From contig NZ_SNUG01000005.1 in assembly GCF_012027325.1 (NCBI RefSeq), positions 90,362 to 154,361 on the forward strand: 64,000 nt of DNA, written 5' to 3'. This stretch comes from Thermococcus sp. M39. Its GTDB lineage: Archaea > Methanobacteriota_B > Thermococci > Thermococcales > Thermococcaceae. The notes below the pieces were generated by a model that worked only from the letters and a program-made list of their open reading frames with translations, made no database searches and was not told where the DNA came from. Shown in pieces: positions 9,022-17,228 of the stretch (position 1 is its first letter; each line of letters opens with the position of its first letter). The position numbers were made by a program, and so were the translations under genes.

Positions 9022-9609
9022 ATGGATCCATCGTTATTGCTAGCGGTACTGTTTGTGATAATCATCGTACTGCTGCTGTGGGATAGTGTTAAAAGGTATG
9101 AGTTTGAAAAGGACGAGGTAAGGACAGTTGTATTATTTGTGGCTGTGCTCTTTCCTTCGATTCTTGCATACGTTTATTTTGAAGAAAACAGATGTTTGAG
9201 TTTTGTAATCGCATTGCTCATCCTTGCAGCTCTGATTTGGAGCGTTTGGAAATCTTTAAAATCTATAAAGCTAGAAAGGATTGCTAAAAATCTTGACAAG
9301 TTCTACAGAACTAACACACTTAATGGGCTTATCTTTGGAGTTGCGATGCTCATTCAGTGGCATTTGGTGGGTAATCTGCTTTTCGCTGTTCTCAGTATAC
9401 TGTGGTTTGCAGTTAGTGCTTTTGCCATGTTAAGGAAAGCTGAAGCAGTGATTGCTACTATTGGGGGCATGTTTATAATTCTCGGCATCATTCTTCTTAC
9501 CTTCCATGACCCTCTGATGAAAGTTTTCGGAGTTGGGATGATTATGTACAGTTTTGTATCCATTAAAACTGCTAAGGAGGTGGGGGAATGGAAAAGAAGA
9601 GAATTATAA
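9022..9609 (+). CDS. Hypothetical polytopic membrane protein
   Basis: A 195-residue protein with about six hydrophobic segments, starting MDPSLLLAVLFVIIIVLLLW. The frame opens at ATG 8980, but GGGTGAT lies 4-10 bases before ATG 9022 and the sequence after it is the natural membrane start. A TATA-like TTTAAAAG is at 8950-8957. It overlaps the next membrane gene by 22 bases. No family is recognised; the cluster of three overlapping membrane genes (to 10225) suggests one small membrane complex. Confidence 0.75.
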   Translation: MDPSLLLAVLFVIIIVLLLWDSVKRYEFEKDEVRTVVLFVAVLFPSILAYVYFEENRCLSFVIALLILAALIWSVWKSLKSIKLERIAKNLDKFYRTNTLNGLIFGVAMLIQWHLVGNLLFAVLSILWFAVSAFAMLRKAEAVIATIGGMFIILGIILLTFHDPLMKVFGVGMIMYSFVSIKTAKEVGEWKRREL

Positions 9610-10112
9610 TCGTGACAGGATGGATGTTGTTACTAATCTTGTTTGAGCTCCTCTCACTATATCTCCAAGATCAGGGAGAAGAGTTATTGGCAAAGCTTTT
9701 CGCTATAGCGATGCTTGTGATAATGCTTGTTGGTGCTTATCTGTTAGCTAAAAGCGATGTAGAACTTCCACAAATTCGGAATGAAAAACCTAAGTCTATT
9801 TTAATGGCTTTATTAATTATCCTCGCTATATCCCTCGGATTTACAGAAGGCGACAGAATTTATGCCATAGCTGGGATTTTAATTATGCTTTCATTGATAT
9901 TGAAAAGGTTCGAGAACCCATTATTAGATAGCCTATCCTCAATTTTTGTAATGATTGGAGGTGCTCTTATAGCGTTTCAATGGATTACAGCTAGAGAATA
10001 TGTGGCTAAGATAGCGGGGCTGTTTATGGCCGGCATAGTAGGAATTACAGGTGGAGTACTGTTATACGTTACAATAAAGGAGGCACAGATATGGAAGTCA
10101 AGAGAGTCTTAA
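9588..10112 (+). CDS. Hypothetical membrane protein, second of a cluster
   Basis: A 174-residue protein with several hydrophobic segments, beginning MEKKRIIIVTGWMLLLILFE. Its start lies inside the end of the preceding gene, with AAGGAGGTGGGGG just upstream as ribosome binding site. Its general layout, with a charged middle loop and repeated hydrophobic hairpins, resembles that of the preceding protein, so a distant duplication is possible. Function unknown. Confidence 0.75.
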   Translation: MEKKRIIIVTGWMLLLILFELLSLYLQDQGEELLAKLFAIAMLVIMLVGAYLLAKSDVELPQIRNEKPKSILMALLIILAISLGFTEGDRIYAIAGILIMLSLILKRFENPLLDSLSSIFVMIGGALIAFQWITAREYVAKIAGLFMAGIVGITGGVLLYVTIKEAQIWKSRES

Positions 10113-10225
10113 TAGAAATCGTGCTAGTTATATCACTATTGCTTCTAGTTATAGGTTTGGTTAGTGTTTTCAACACCTTACTTCCTCCAGAGACAGCGGG
10201 ATTGCTAGGCAGTGTTATGGGGTAG
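10091..10225 (+). CDS. Small 44-residue membrane protein
   Basis: An ATG at 10091 preceded by AAAGGAGG opens a 44-codon frame ending at TAG 10223-10225. The product starts MEVKRVLIEIVLVIS, has one strong transmembrane segment of about 22 residues and a short tail LPPETAGLLGSVMG. It overlaps the upstream membrane gene by 22 bases, the same overlap as between the first two genes of the cluster, which supports real translation. Short length is why it could be missed by an automatic call. Confidence 0.6.
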   Translation: MEVKRVLIEIVLVISLLLLVIGLVSVFNTLLPPETAGLLGSVMG

Positions 10226-10256
10226 GCTCTGTCCAAGTATTGGTAGGACAGTTAAA

Positions 10257-10264
10257 ATTTTATA
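10257..10264 (+). promoter_or_regulatory. TATA box of the C/D sRNA candidate at 10.29 kb
   Basis: TTTTATAA lies about 25-30 bases before the start of the candidate sRNA, the normal archaeal spacing between TATA centre and transcript start. Confidence 0.45.
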
Positions 10265-10286
10265 ACTAGATAAAATTAGGTCACCT

Positions 10287-10346
10287 TAGGCGATGATGTA
10301 GATTGGCCTTTGGGGTATTGATGCCCGGGATCGACGAAGCTGAGCC
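10287..10346 (+). ncRNA. Box C/D sRNA candidate
   Basis: The segment holds a C-like box (CGATGATG, 10291-10298), a C'-like box (TGATGC, 10319-10324) and a clear D box CTGA at 10340-10343. The element is about 55-60 nt, the normal size of archaeal C/D guides, lies between genes and has a TATA box at the right distance. The D guide would be GGATCGACGAAG. No convincing D' box is present, so a single-guide RNA is likely. Archaeal C/D sRNAs direct 2'-O-methylation of rRNA or tRNA; the target is not identified here. Confidence 0.55.
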
Positions 10347-10347
10347 T

Positions 10348-11232
10348 TCACAATAATCCAACCTCTGCAAGTACAAATTCAATCTCTTGAAGAGCCTGCT
10401 CATCGAGCAACAGGGAAGGCATCCTTGGATATCCGACATTTAAGCCGAGCATGTTCATAGCTTCCTTTATTGCACTTATCTGATTGTATTTTTTTACGAG
10501 AACTTCATTGAGATAGTTTATCATCAGCTGAAGGCGTTTAGCTCTGTCGTATTTCTTCTCAAGAAAAGCTGTGTAAAGCTCAACACATAAGCGGGGAGCA
10601 ACATTTGCAACGGCTATAACTGCCCCATGAGCCCCTAATGCCAAGGCAGGATAAATTAAATCAGCTGTTCCGGCTAAGATGCTCATGTCTTTGCCAAGCC
10701 TTCTGATAAGCTCACTTATCCTCCCAATTGAGCCGCTTGAATCTTTAATCCCTACTATGTTTGAATACTCATCAACCAAGCGCTCAATTACTTCAATTGG
10801 AATGTTTATGCCAGTAAACTTGGGAACGTTGTAAATCAGAATTGGGGCTTCAACGCTCTGAGCTATTGCAGAATAGTGGGCGAAGAGCTCCTTTTCATTG
10901 GGTTTGAAATAGTAAGGGGGAGCTATCAAAAGGGCATCAACACCAAGATTCCAAGCCTCTTTTGCCAATCTTATGGTCTCTCGCGTGGAATTTTCAGTCA
11001 CACCAGCAATAACTGGCAGGTTCGTCTCTTCACAAACTATTTTTAAAACTCTCATCTTTTCTTCAAAGCTCAGATATGGAAACTCACCGTTGCTCCCTAA
11101 AGTCACGAAACCGCTCACTTTTGCGTTCTCAAAATAGTGAATGAGCTCTCTCAGTGCTTCTTCATTAATCTCCTCATCATCATCGAAAGGCGTTACATGG
11201 GGAACATATATGCCTTCAATCAAGCGGAACAC
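10348..11232 (-). CDS. DapA/N-acetylneuraminate lyase-family aldolase
   Basis: A protein of about 294 residues with the TIM-barrel aldolase fold. GSNGEFPYLS matches the substrate loop, the catalytic tyrosine is in YNVPKFTG, and the Schiff-base lysine is in GIKDSSGS. The family includes dihydrodipicolinate synthases, KDG aldolases and related enzymes; the substrate cannot be fixed from sequence. The start is uncertain: the frame has TTG 11238, TTG 11235, GTG 11232 and TTG 11223. GTTGGTG is well spaced for TTG 11223, which would begin MIEGIYVPHVTPF. It is not beside other lysine or sugar acid genes. Confidence 0.85.
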   Translation of the reverse strand: MFRLIEGIYVPHVTPFDDDEEINEEALRELIHYFENAKVSGFVTLGSNGEFPYLSFEEKMRVLKIVCEETNLPVIAGVTENSTRETIRLAKEAWNLGVDALLIAPPYYFKPNEKELFAHYSAIAQSVEAPILIYNVPKFTGINIPIEVIERLVDEYSNIVGIKDSSGSIGRISELIRRLGKDMSILAGTADLIYPALALGAHGAVIAVANVAPRLCVELYTAFLEKKYDRAKRLQLMINYLNEVLVKKYNQISAIKEAMNMLGLNVGYPRMPSLLLDEQALQEIEFVLAEVGLL

Positions 11233-11319
11233 CAACAAAAGTTGGATTTTTGGGTAATAAATTTTTTGATGAACAAGCTTTTAAGTTCAGTTGCATAAGA
11301 GCTGAAATGGGATTCAGCA

Positions 11320-12165
11320 ATGAAATGCATCATAATAGGGCATCTAACCCATGATATAATAATCAGAGGAAACACCAAAATCGAGAGAATTGGTGGGGGA
11401 GCATACTATTCTGCTCTTGTCCTCTCGCCTTTCTGCGATGTGGAAGTTATAACTAAAGTTAGCAAGAGCTTCCCAAGAGAATGGCTGAAGGAGCTTGAAG
11501 AAAAAGGAATAAAGGTTACAGTCCTACCATCGAAGGAAACAACAACTTACGAGCTTAGATATCTTGACGAAAACACGAGAATTCTCAAGTTGCTGGCCAA
11601 AGCTGAGCCCTTCAAACCAGAAGAAATCCCTCATGAGAATGCTGACATAGTAATTTTAAATCCCGTTGCTAATGAGATTCCGATTGAAATAGTAAACCAC
11701 CTAAGGAACTTTATATCTCTTGATGTTCAAGGGTTTGTGAGAGAATTTAAAGACGGGATCGTTGAAACCAGAGATGTTGATGCATCTTTTCTAGAGAGAG
11801 TTAAGGTTGCTCATGCCGATGTCAACGAATTTAGGATGCTCAGCAATCTAAGGTATCCTGAGGTTATGGTGATCTCAAACGGTGCTGACAGAGGAGAAGC
11901 AATCTATAGGGGAAATAGATATCACTTTGAACCTCTAAAGATGCCCGTTGCTGAAACAACGGGGGCTGGGGACTCATTTTTAGCCTACTTTTCATACTTT
12001 TACAAGCAGTGCCCATTCATGCAGGCTCTGAAGAAAGCTGTATCATTCACTGCGTTCTTCCTCAAACACCGCACTCCGTTCTTTGATTTTGATGAAGCCA
12101 CAGAAAACGCTAAAAACGTGGAAGTTGAGAAAATAATGACCGATGAAGAAACGTCAGCACGCTGA
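11320..12165 (+). CDS. PfkB-family carbohydrate kinase
   Basis: A 281-residue ribokinase-fold kinase. The N-terminal glycine motif IGGGAYYSA is near residues 24-32 and the C-terminal ATP/anion-hole motif TTGAGDSFLAYF is near 214-225, with D219 as catalytic base. The compact size and overall form resemble archaeal PfkB kinases such as the inositol 3-kinase described in Thermococcus, but the substrate is not provable here. The start has no clear ribosome binding site; a TATA-like CTTTTAAG is about 40 bases upstream. Its last codons overlap a box C/D sRNA candidate. Confidence 0.85.
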   Translation: MKCIIIGHLTHDIIIRGNTKIERIGGGAYYSALVLSPFCDVEVITKVSKSFPREWLKELEEKGIKVTVLPSKETTTYELRYLDENTRILKLLAKAEPFKPEEIPHENADIVILNPVANEIPIEIVNHLRNFISLDVQGFVREFKDGIVETRDVDASFLERVKVAHADVNEFRMLSNLRYPEVMVISNGADRGEAIYRGNRYHFEPLKMPVAETTGAGDSFLAYFSYFYKQCPFMQALKKAVSFTAFFLKHRTPFFDFDEATENAKNVEVEKIMTDEETSAR

Positions 12166-12194
12166 GAAGTGATGAGACGGGACTTCTCTGAGGT
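12139..12194 (+). ncRNA. Box C/D sRNA candidate overlapping the end of the PfkB gene
   Basis: The boxes are in order and well spaced: C-like CGATGA (12141-12146), D' CTGA (12162-12165), C' TGATGA (12170-12175) and D CTGA (12188-12191). The guides are 15 nt (12147-12161) and 12 nt GACGGGACTTCT (12176-12187). The D' box contains the TGA stop of the kinase gene, so the RNA would be processed from, or transcribed across, the mRNA end. The 4-nt D'-C' spacer and 12-nt D guide are typical of Thermococcales sRNAs. The C box differs from consensus at one position. Targets unknown. Confidence 0.65.
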
Positions 12195-12215
12195 GAAAAA
12201 CTTGAGGTGAGAACT

Positions 12216-12740
12216 ATGGACAGATACGTTCTGCTAATTAAGGCTCCTAAAGGTTACGACATAACCCCAGTTAAAGAGGACATTAGAAAGCTCCTTTCAG
12301 AAAAATACCCCAAATTAAAAGCTGAACTTTACAGATGCATTGGATTGACGGTTGATTTGGTTATTCTCTACAAAAATGGGGTTGTTCTGATAAAACGCAG
12401 ACATGAGCCTTTCAAAGATCACTGGGCTTTGCCAGGCGGCTTCGTTGATTACGGGGAGAGAGTAGAAGATGCAGCAATTAGAGAGGCAAAGGAGGAGACA
12501 GGGCTAGATGTTGAGCTGATAAAGCTCATTGGGGTTTACAGCGATCCTAACAGAGACCCAAGAGGACATACAGTTACAGCGGCGTTTTTAGCTAAAGGTT
12601 ATGGAGAGCTGAAAAGCGGTGATGATGCCAAAGAAGCAAAAATTTTCAGCTTTGATGAGATTAAAAGCTTAAAGCTGGCTTTTGATCATGCAAAGATAAT
12701 AGAAGACGCTCTGAGGATTTTAAAGGAGGCGAACCTATGA
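12216..12740 (+). CDS. Nudix hydrolase, ADP-ribose pyrophosphatase-like
   Basis: A 174-residue protein with an N-terminal 45-residue extension and a Nudix domain. The Nudix box runs from GGFVDYGERVEDAA to REAKEETGLDV at about residues 71-95, with all key Glu and Gly residues. LPGG just before it is standard. It probably hydrolyses ADP-ribose or another nucleoside diphosphate derivative. GAGGTGA is 5-11 bases before ATG 12216; the frame extends to GTG 12207, which lies inside that motif. It overlaps the next gene by four bases (ATGA). Confidence 0.88.
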   Translation: MDRYVLLIKAPKGYDITPVKEDIRKLLSEKYPKLKAELYRCIGLTVDLVILYKNGVVLIKRRHEPFKDHWALPGGFVDYGERVEDAAIREAKEETGLDVELIKLIGVYSDPNRDPRGHTVTAAFLAKGYGELKSGDDAKEAKIFSFDEIKSLKLAFDHAKIIEDALRILKEANL

Positions 12741-13090
12741 TTGACTCTGTGAAGTTTGGCGAGATTATTGTCGAAGGGAAGAGATATACCCATGACATCG
12801 TTATCTATCCCTCTGGAAAGATTGAGCACAGGAAGAAGGAGCTTTCAAAGAAAAAGCATGGGACAAGTCATAAGTTTGATCCAGATGAGCTGAAGGAGTA
12901 TCTTAAGGAGGATTTTGACGTTTTGATCGTTGGAACCGGGATTTATGGGGCTTTAAAGCTATTACCGGAAGCTAAGGAACTTGTCAAAGACAAGGAAGTT
13001 ATAGAGAAACCAACACCAGAGGCGATAAAGCTCTTCAATGAGCTGAGAAAAGAGAAGAAGGTATTGGGAGTTTTTCACATTACATGCTAA
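12737..13090 (+). CDS. Mth938/NDUFAF3-like domain protein
   Basis: A 117-residue protein of the Mth938 (DUF498) fold. The segments FGEIIVEGKRYTHDIVIYP, VLIVGTGIYGALKLLPEA and PTPEAIKLFNELRKEKKVLGVFHITC follow the family. In eukaryotes relatives assist complex I assembly; the archaeal role is unknown. It is translationally coupled to the Nudix gene. Confidence 0.82.
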   Translation: MIDSVKFGEIIVEGKRYTHDIVIYPSGKIEHRKKELSKKKHGTSHKFDPDELKEYLKEDFDVLIVGTGIYGALKLLPEAKELVKDKEVIEKPTPEAIKLFNELRKEKKVLGVFHITC

Positions 13091-13187
13091 TTCGAAGGTA
13101 TGCTGGATTTTATTTAAATTTTTGACGTGAGCGTTCTTCTGTATCTTCTTCAACTCTCTCATCACGGAAATGTATCAGTCTTTGGAA

Positions 13188-14669
13188 TCAAAGCATCTGA
13201 TACAGCACAATCAGAGCCACTGCACTGATCACAAAGCTGACTGCATACTTGAAAGGATAGCTTAAGACGAGGAGAGGCAGCGCTATCACTCCGAAGAGAA
13301 TTCCAACCAAAATCATTAGCACAATCATATGTCCAATGTTGAATTCCGGAATTCCAAGCTCAATCCCCTCGTATCGGAAGAAGTAGACCATCGTTAGAAA
13401 TGATGCATTCAGCGGGAGCAGAAATGTATAGGGGATCAGAATGATAGCTTGTGGATTGTAATGAACAGCAAGCGCTAAAATCAGCTCGGAAATCAGTATT
13501 GGGATTACAGACATTGAGAGGGCTTTGCTCAGTGCGTATTCTCTTTTTGTGAGCGGTAATGATTTTAGGAAGTCCAGGACTTTACCCTCTACCTTAAGCA
13601 CTGCATCAGCCCCGGGAATTGTAAAGACTCCCAAAGTAATGAGGAAATAAACCGCCTTTGAAACTGGAAAGTTCCCACTCTGAAGAACCATAATTATCTG
13701 GGGAAAGAGCACATAGACGGGCATAAGAAAACCCGTTATCATCGCGGTTTTTCGGAATATTATCCTCAAATCCTTGAGCGTGAGGGCAAACATTTTTCCT
13801 CCAAGAGACGCTTTAAAGCCTGTAGCTCTGACTCTCTCAGATTCAAGCTTCGGCTCAAGAATCCCGCTCCAGACCCTCTTAAGGGCAAGCCTATAAAGAG
13901 GAACAAACACACCCGCATAAATTAAAAGCAGAATGATGCTTTTTTTCGGCTCAAAAATTGAGGAAATTGTGAAAGGATACGCTATAGAGTATCTGCCGAT
14001 GATTGCACCCACTTGCTCACTGTGCTCTTGAATATACCCTTGCATGTAGCTTACTCCATAAAACAGTCCCATAAATGCAAATATTGCTAAAATCTTAAGG
14101 ATGTTTTTTAGGCTTCCGCTTTTGCTCTTTCTGTAGCTTATTCTAAGCCCAAAGGTAGAGTAGATTATAAAGCCAAGTGTATGCCCAGTCAGCATTCCTA
14201 TGAAAACCCATAGCAGAGCTAAAATTCCGTTCAGCGGATACTTTGAAATAACAACAGCTATGCTGGGCAGAATCATCGCTAAAGCTGGGGCTTGATCAAT
14301 TATCAAAAGCTCGCTCAAATATAAAGCTCCAATCCTTATCGGTAGAGCCTTCATTGGTTCAAACAAGCCGAGCGAGACGACATAAGATGATTGAACGGTG
14401 GTAACATAGAGGGAAAAGATGAAAGGAATGACAGCCAAAGAGGATAGCATTGCGGCTATGTAGGTTTTGTCATCAGAGAAAGAGATACCTACAGCCATTA
14501 TAATTCCAAAGAAAACAAACGCTGTACTCTGGATTGCGATGTTCCTCTTTATGCTCACTGCATTCTTAAGATGTTTTTTGAACTTTTTCTCGTCATTCGC
14601 TATCTGTGGATTCCTCTTCAAAATCTGGTAGTGAAGCTCACGGTAGAGGATTTTAACAATCTCGAACAT
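13188..14669 (-). CDS. ABC-2-type transporter membrane protein
   Basis: A 493-residue polytopic membrane protein with a cytoplasmic N-terminal segment and about a dozen hydrophobic helices in two blocks. It starts 9 bases after the stop of an ABC ATPase and its ribosome binding site (AGGTGTG) overlaps that stop, so the two form an ABC transporter, probably an exporter. No extracellular binding protein is present. The ATPase is split by a frameshift, so the present activity of this transporter is open. Confidence 0.82.
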   Translation of the reverse strand: MFEIVKILYRELHYQILKRNPQIANDEKKFKKHLKNAVSIKRNIAIQSTAFVFFGIIMAVGISFSDDKTYIAAMLSSLAVIPFIFSLYVTTVQSSYVVSLGLFEPMKALPIRIGALYLSELLIIDQAPALAMILPSIAVVISKYPLNGILALLWVFIGMLTGHTLGFIIYSTFGLRISYRKSKSGSLKNILKILAIFAFMGLFYGVSYMQGYIQEHSEQVGAIIGRYSIAYPFTISSIFEPKKSIILLLIYAGVFVPLYRLALKRVWSGILEPKLESERVRATGFKASLGGKMFALTLKDLRIIFRKTAMITGFLMPVYVLFPQIIMVLQSGNFPVSKAVYFLITLGVFTIPGADAVLKVEGKVLDFLKSLPLTKREYALSKALSMSVIPILISELILALAVHYNPQAIILIPYTFLLPLNASFLTMVYFFRYEGIELGIPEFNIGHMIVLMILVGILFGVIALPLLVLSYPFKYAVSFVISAVALIVLYQML

Positions 14670-14678
14670 TCAGCACAC

Positions 14679-15441
14679 CTATAAGCTTTCCTTAAGTGCT
14701 TGAACTATGTGGGCAATCTCATCTTTGCTCTCCGTAAGCTTGAGGAAGACATCCTCCAAGCTCTCCTCATGAGCCTTTTCTTTAAGCTCTTCAATTGTTC
14801 CTTCTGCGATGATTTTTCCCTGATAGATGACACCAATTCTATCGCAGATTATCTCAGCTAAGGATAAAATGTGAGTTGAGAAAATTATGCTCTTTCCCTC
14901 ATTTTTAAACTCAAGCAGAAGCTCCCTCAGGATTCTAGCAGATTTTGGGTCTAATCCGTTCATGGCTTCATCTAAGATTAGGACTTTTGGATCATGCAGA
15001 AGAGCAGTTATCAGGGAAACCTTCTGCTGGGTTCCAAAGCTAAGAGTTCCAATGAACTGCTCCAAATACTCCTCAATGCCGAAGGCCTTGACGAGATAGT
15101 TCACTCTCTCCTCAAGTTTGTCCTTTGGGATTCCTCTTATACTCCCGACAAAGTTGAAAAGCTCGCTTGGTGTTAGGCTTTCATACAAAATTGGTGTTTC
15201 AGGAACGTAGCCAACTATCTTCTTGACTTCAATCGGATTTTTAGCAACATTTATCCCTTCAACCAGAACCTTTCCGCTGGTGGGCTTTAAAATCCCAGCA
15301 AGAATTTTTCATTGTCGTGGATTTACCGCTTCCATTTGGTCCCAGAAGACCGTAGATTTCACCATCATAAACACGAAAGCTGATTTCATCAACGGCAACT
15401 TTATCTCCGAACTTTTTAGTGAGATTCTCAACTTCAATCAT
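14679..15441 (-). pseudogene. ABC transporter ATPase, split by a one-base frameshift
   Basis: Two frames together encode a normal ABC ATPase. The first (from ATG 15441, after GGTGTGATGG) has the Walker A motif GPNGSGKST; the second carries LSFGTQQKV as signature and LILDEAMNGLD as Walker B, ending at 14679. The break is a run of five T at 15305-15309 (five A on the coding strand). With one base removed the frame continues as [20 protein letters not shown] and gives a 253-residue protein of standard length. It may be a real mutation, a sequencing error or a slippage site. The downstream permease is intact. Confidence 0.88.
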
Positions 15442-15568
15442 CCATCACACCTGAATTAAGAAGCTTCACTCTGTTTAATAACTTTTCCTCATGTGTTGAA
15501 TAGTTTCTCAAATCTTGCAAAAAAAGTTGAATACTTTGGATGAGTAATATAACAAACAAGCTGATGTG

Positions 15569-15614
15569 AAAGGTTTACTCTTTCGAGAACCACAGGAATT
15601 GGCCAGGAACCTTT
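15569..15614. repeat. Inverted repeat / hairpin upstream of the DHPS-related gene
   Basis: AAAGGTT (15569-15575) and AACCTTT (15608-15614) form a perfect 7-bp inverted repeat. Inside it, GGTT-TA-CTC-TTTC-GAG-AACC can form a smaller hairpin (15572-15591), followed directly by ACA. It lies in the 200-base gap between the ABC genes and the next operon. It could be a structured RNA or an operator; nothing else is seen in this gap. Confidence 0.35.
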
Positions 15615-15672
15615 AGTGTGTGGCGTTTCTTTAACCTAAATGGATAAATACTCTAATGCCAAACTCCTAATC

Positions 15673-17193
15673 ATGAAAATTCTTCTCGTAACGGGTCGCC
15701 TCGCTGAGCCACTGGTGAGAAAATATGGCAAAGGCTGTGATGTATTTGTAACTCCAGTTAGCGTAGCTGCTTTTTTAACGCCAAAGCTCATAACTCACTA
15801 CTTAAAGAAAGCTGGCATAAGGGGTGGGGATTACGATTTAATTTTAATCCCAGGTCTCGTTAGAGAATCAGCTCAGGAGGTTGAGGATGAGATCGGCATT
15901 CCAACGTTCAAAGGGCCGAGATATGCCTTTGACTTGCCTCAAGTTCTACAGGCATTGAAGGAAGGCTTCAAGCTGAGCAAGGAAGTTCCAGCTGATGACC
16001 TCTTTCAACGGGATGCACTTAAGAAAGTTGAGGATATCAAAAATAAGACAAAAAACAGAGATTACATCGAAAAAGCCCTCAAAAAGCCCCATAACTTCTT
16101 AGTTGGAAACCTGCCGGTAGGCTTTGACTTCCCACACAGAATCTTGGCTGAGATAGTTGATGCACCAAAGCTGAGCGTTGATGAGATAGTGAGCAGAGCT
16201 ATTTATTATCTCGAGAGTGGAGCGGACATCATAGACATTGGCATGGTAAGTGGAGAGACAAATTTGGACTTTATCGAGCTGATTCCAGAAGTTCGAGATG
16301 CTCTGAGGGAAAGAGGATATGATGCTCCAGTAAGCTTTGATTCCTTAAACACGAAGGAAATTGAAAGAGCTTTGGACCTTGCTGACTTGTTCCTCAGCAT
16401 TGACGAGAGCAACCTCGAGGAGCTTGTGACTGAGAAGCCAGTGGTTTTAATACCTACAAACCAGAAAAAAGGATTCTTTCCGAGGAATCCACATGAGAGA
16501 GTTGAATTTTTGGAAATGCTCAAAGAAAAAGCCCTTGATTTAGGTTATAAACGAATTATCCCAGATTTAATTCTGGAGCATATCCCTCATCTGGCTCGTT
16601 CAATAACTGCTTTTCAACTCTATCGTGAGAGAAATCCAGATGATGTACTATTGGCTGGTGTTGGCAATGTTGTTGAACTGATCGATGCTGACAGCGTTGG
16701 GATAAACGCAGTTATGGCGGGTTTTGCCAAAGAACTGAAAATTTCTCTGCTTTTAACCACAGAGGTTAGCCCCAAGTGCCGTGGAAGTGTCAAAGAGCTG
16801 AGGAGAGCTTTGGACATGATGCTCTTCGACATGCCCAAGGATTTAGGTTTTGATCTGCTGATTTTGAAGGAGAAGAGAAGTGAGAAAGTTGAGTATGAAG
16901 TTAAATCCCCTATAATTGAAGCCAAAGAGCGGAAGATCAAGCTCGAAGATATTTACTTCAGGATTTTTACAAAAGAGAACAAAATCTGGGTGATTGCTCA
17001 CAAAGGAACTGGGCAGATTTTGACGATAGTGGGAGAAGAACCAAATGCAATAATTGACACAATTCTTGAGCACTTCCAAATCTCACCAAGGCACGCTTTT
17101 TACCTTGGAAGAGAGCTCGAGAGAGCTAAAACCGCTTTAAAATTGAAACGCTCTTATGTGCAAGAGGTTGAGCTGTTCAAGGAGTTTTACTGA
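15673..17193 (+). CDS. Dihydropteroate synthase-related protein
   Basis: A 506-residue archaeal protein. Residues 1-130 form an archaea-specific domain (MKILLVTGRLAEPLV, DLILIPGLVRES); about 140-390 resemble the pterin-binding TIM barrel of dihydropteroate synthase (ESGADIIDIGMVSGE, FDSLNT). This family is linked to methanopterin- or folate-like C1 carriers in archaea, but the reaction is not proven. The frame opens at 15640; ATG 15673 starts at the conserved sequence and lies about 25 bases after a TATA-like ATAAATAC, suggesting a leaderless mRNA. Confidence 0.83.
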   Translation: MKILLVTGRLAEPLVRKYGKGCDVFVTPVSVAAFLTPKLITHYLKKAGIRGGDYDLILIPGLVRESAQEVEDEIGIPTFKGPRYAFDLPQVLQALKEGFKLSKEVPADDLFQRDALKKVEDIKNKTKNRDYIEKALKKPHNFLVGNLPVGFDFPHRILAEIVDAPKLSVDEIVSRAIYYLESGADIIDIGMVSGETNLDFIELIPEVRDALRERGYDAPVSFDSLNTKEIERALDLADLFLSIDESNLEELVTEKPVVLIPTNQKKGFFPRNPHERVEFLEMLKEKALDLGYKRIIPDLILEHIPHLARSITAFQLYRERNPDDVLLAGVGNVVELIDADSVGINAVMAGFAKELKISLLLTTEVSPKCRGSVKELRRALDMMLFDMPKDLGFDLLILKEKRSEKVEYEVKSPIIEAKERKIKLEDIYFRIFTKENKIWVIAHKGTGQILTIVGEEPNAIIDTILEHFQISPRHAFYLGRELERAKTALKLKRSYVQEVELFKEFY

Positions 17194-17196
17194 AAA

Positions 17197-17207
17197 GCTT
17201 AAAAATT
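17197..17207 (+). promoter_or_regulatory. TATA box of the C/D sRNA at 17.23 kb
   Basis: GCTTAAAAATT lies directly after the stop of the upstream gene and about 25 bases before the predicted sRNA start near 17228, so the sRNA may have its own promoter. Confidence 0.5.
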
Positions 17208-17228
17208 GAGAAATAAAACAATTTAATG

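Noticed and set aside
15305..15309. Programmed frameshift in the ABC ATPase
   Set aside because: A T5/A5 run is short for efficient slippage and no stimulatory structure is evident; mutation or sequencing error is simpler, though slippage is not excluded.
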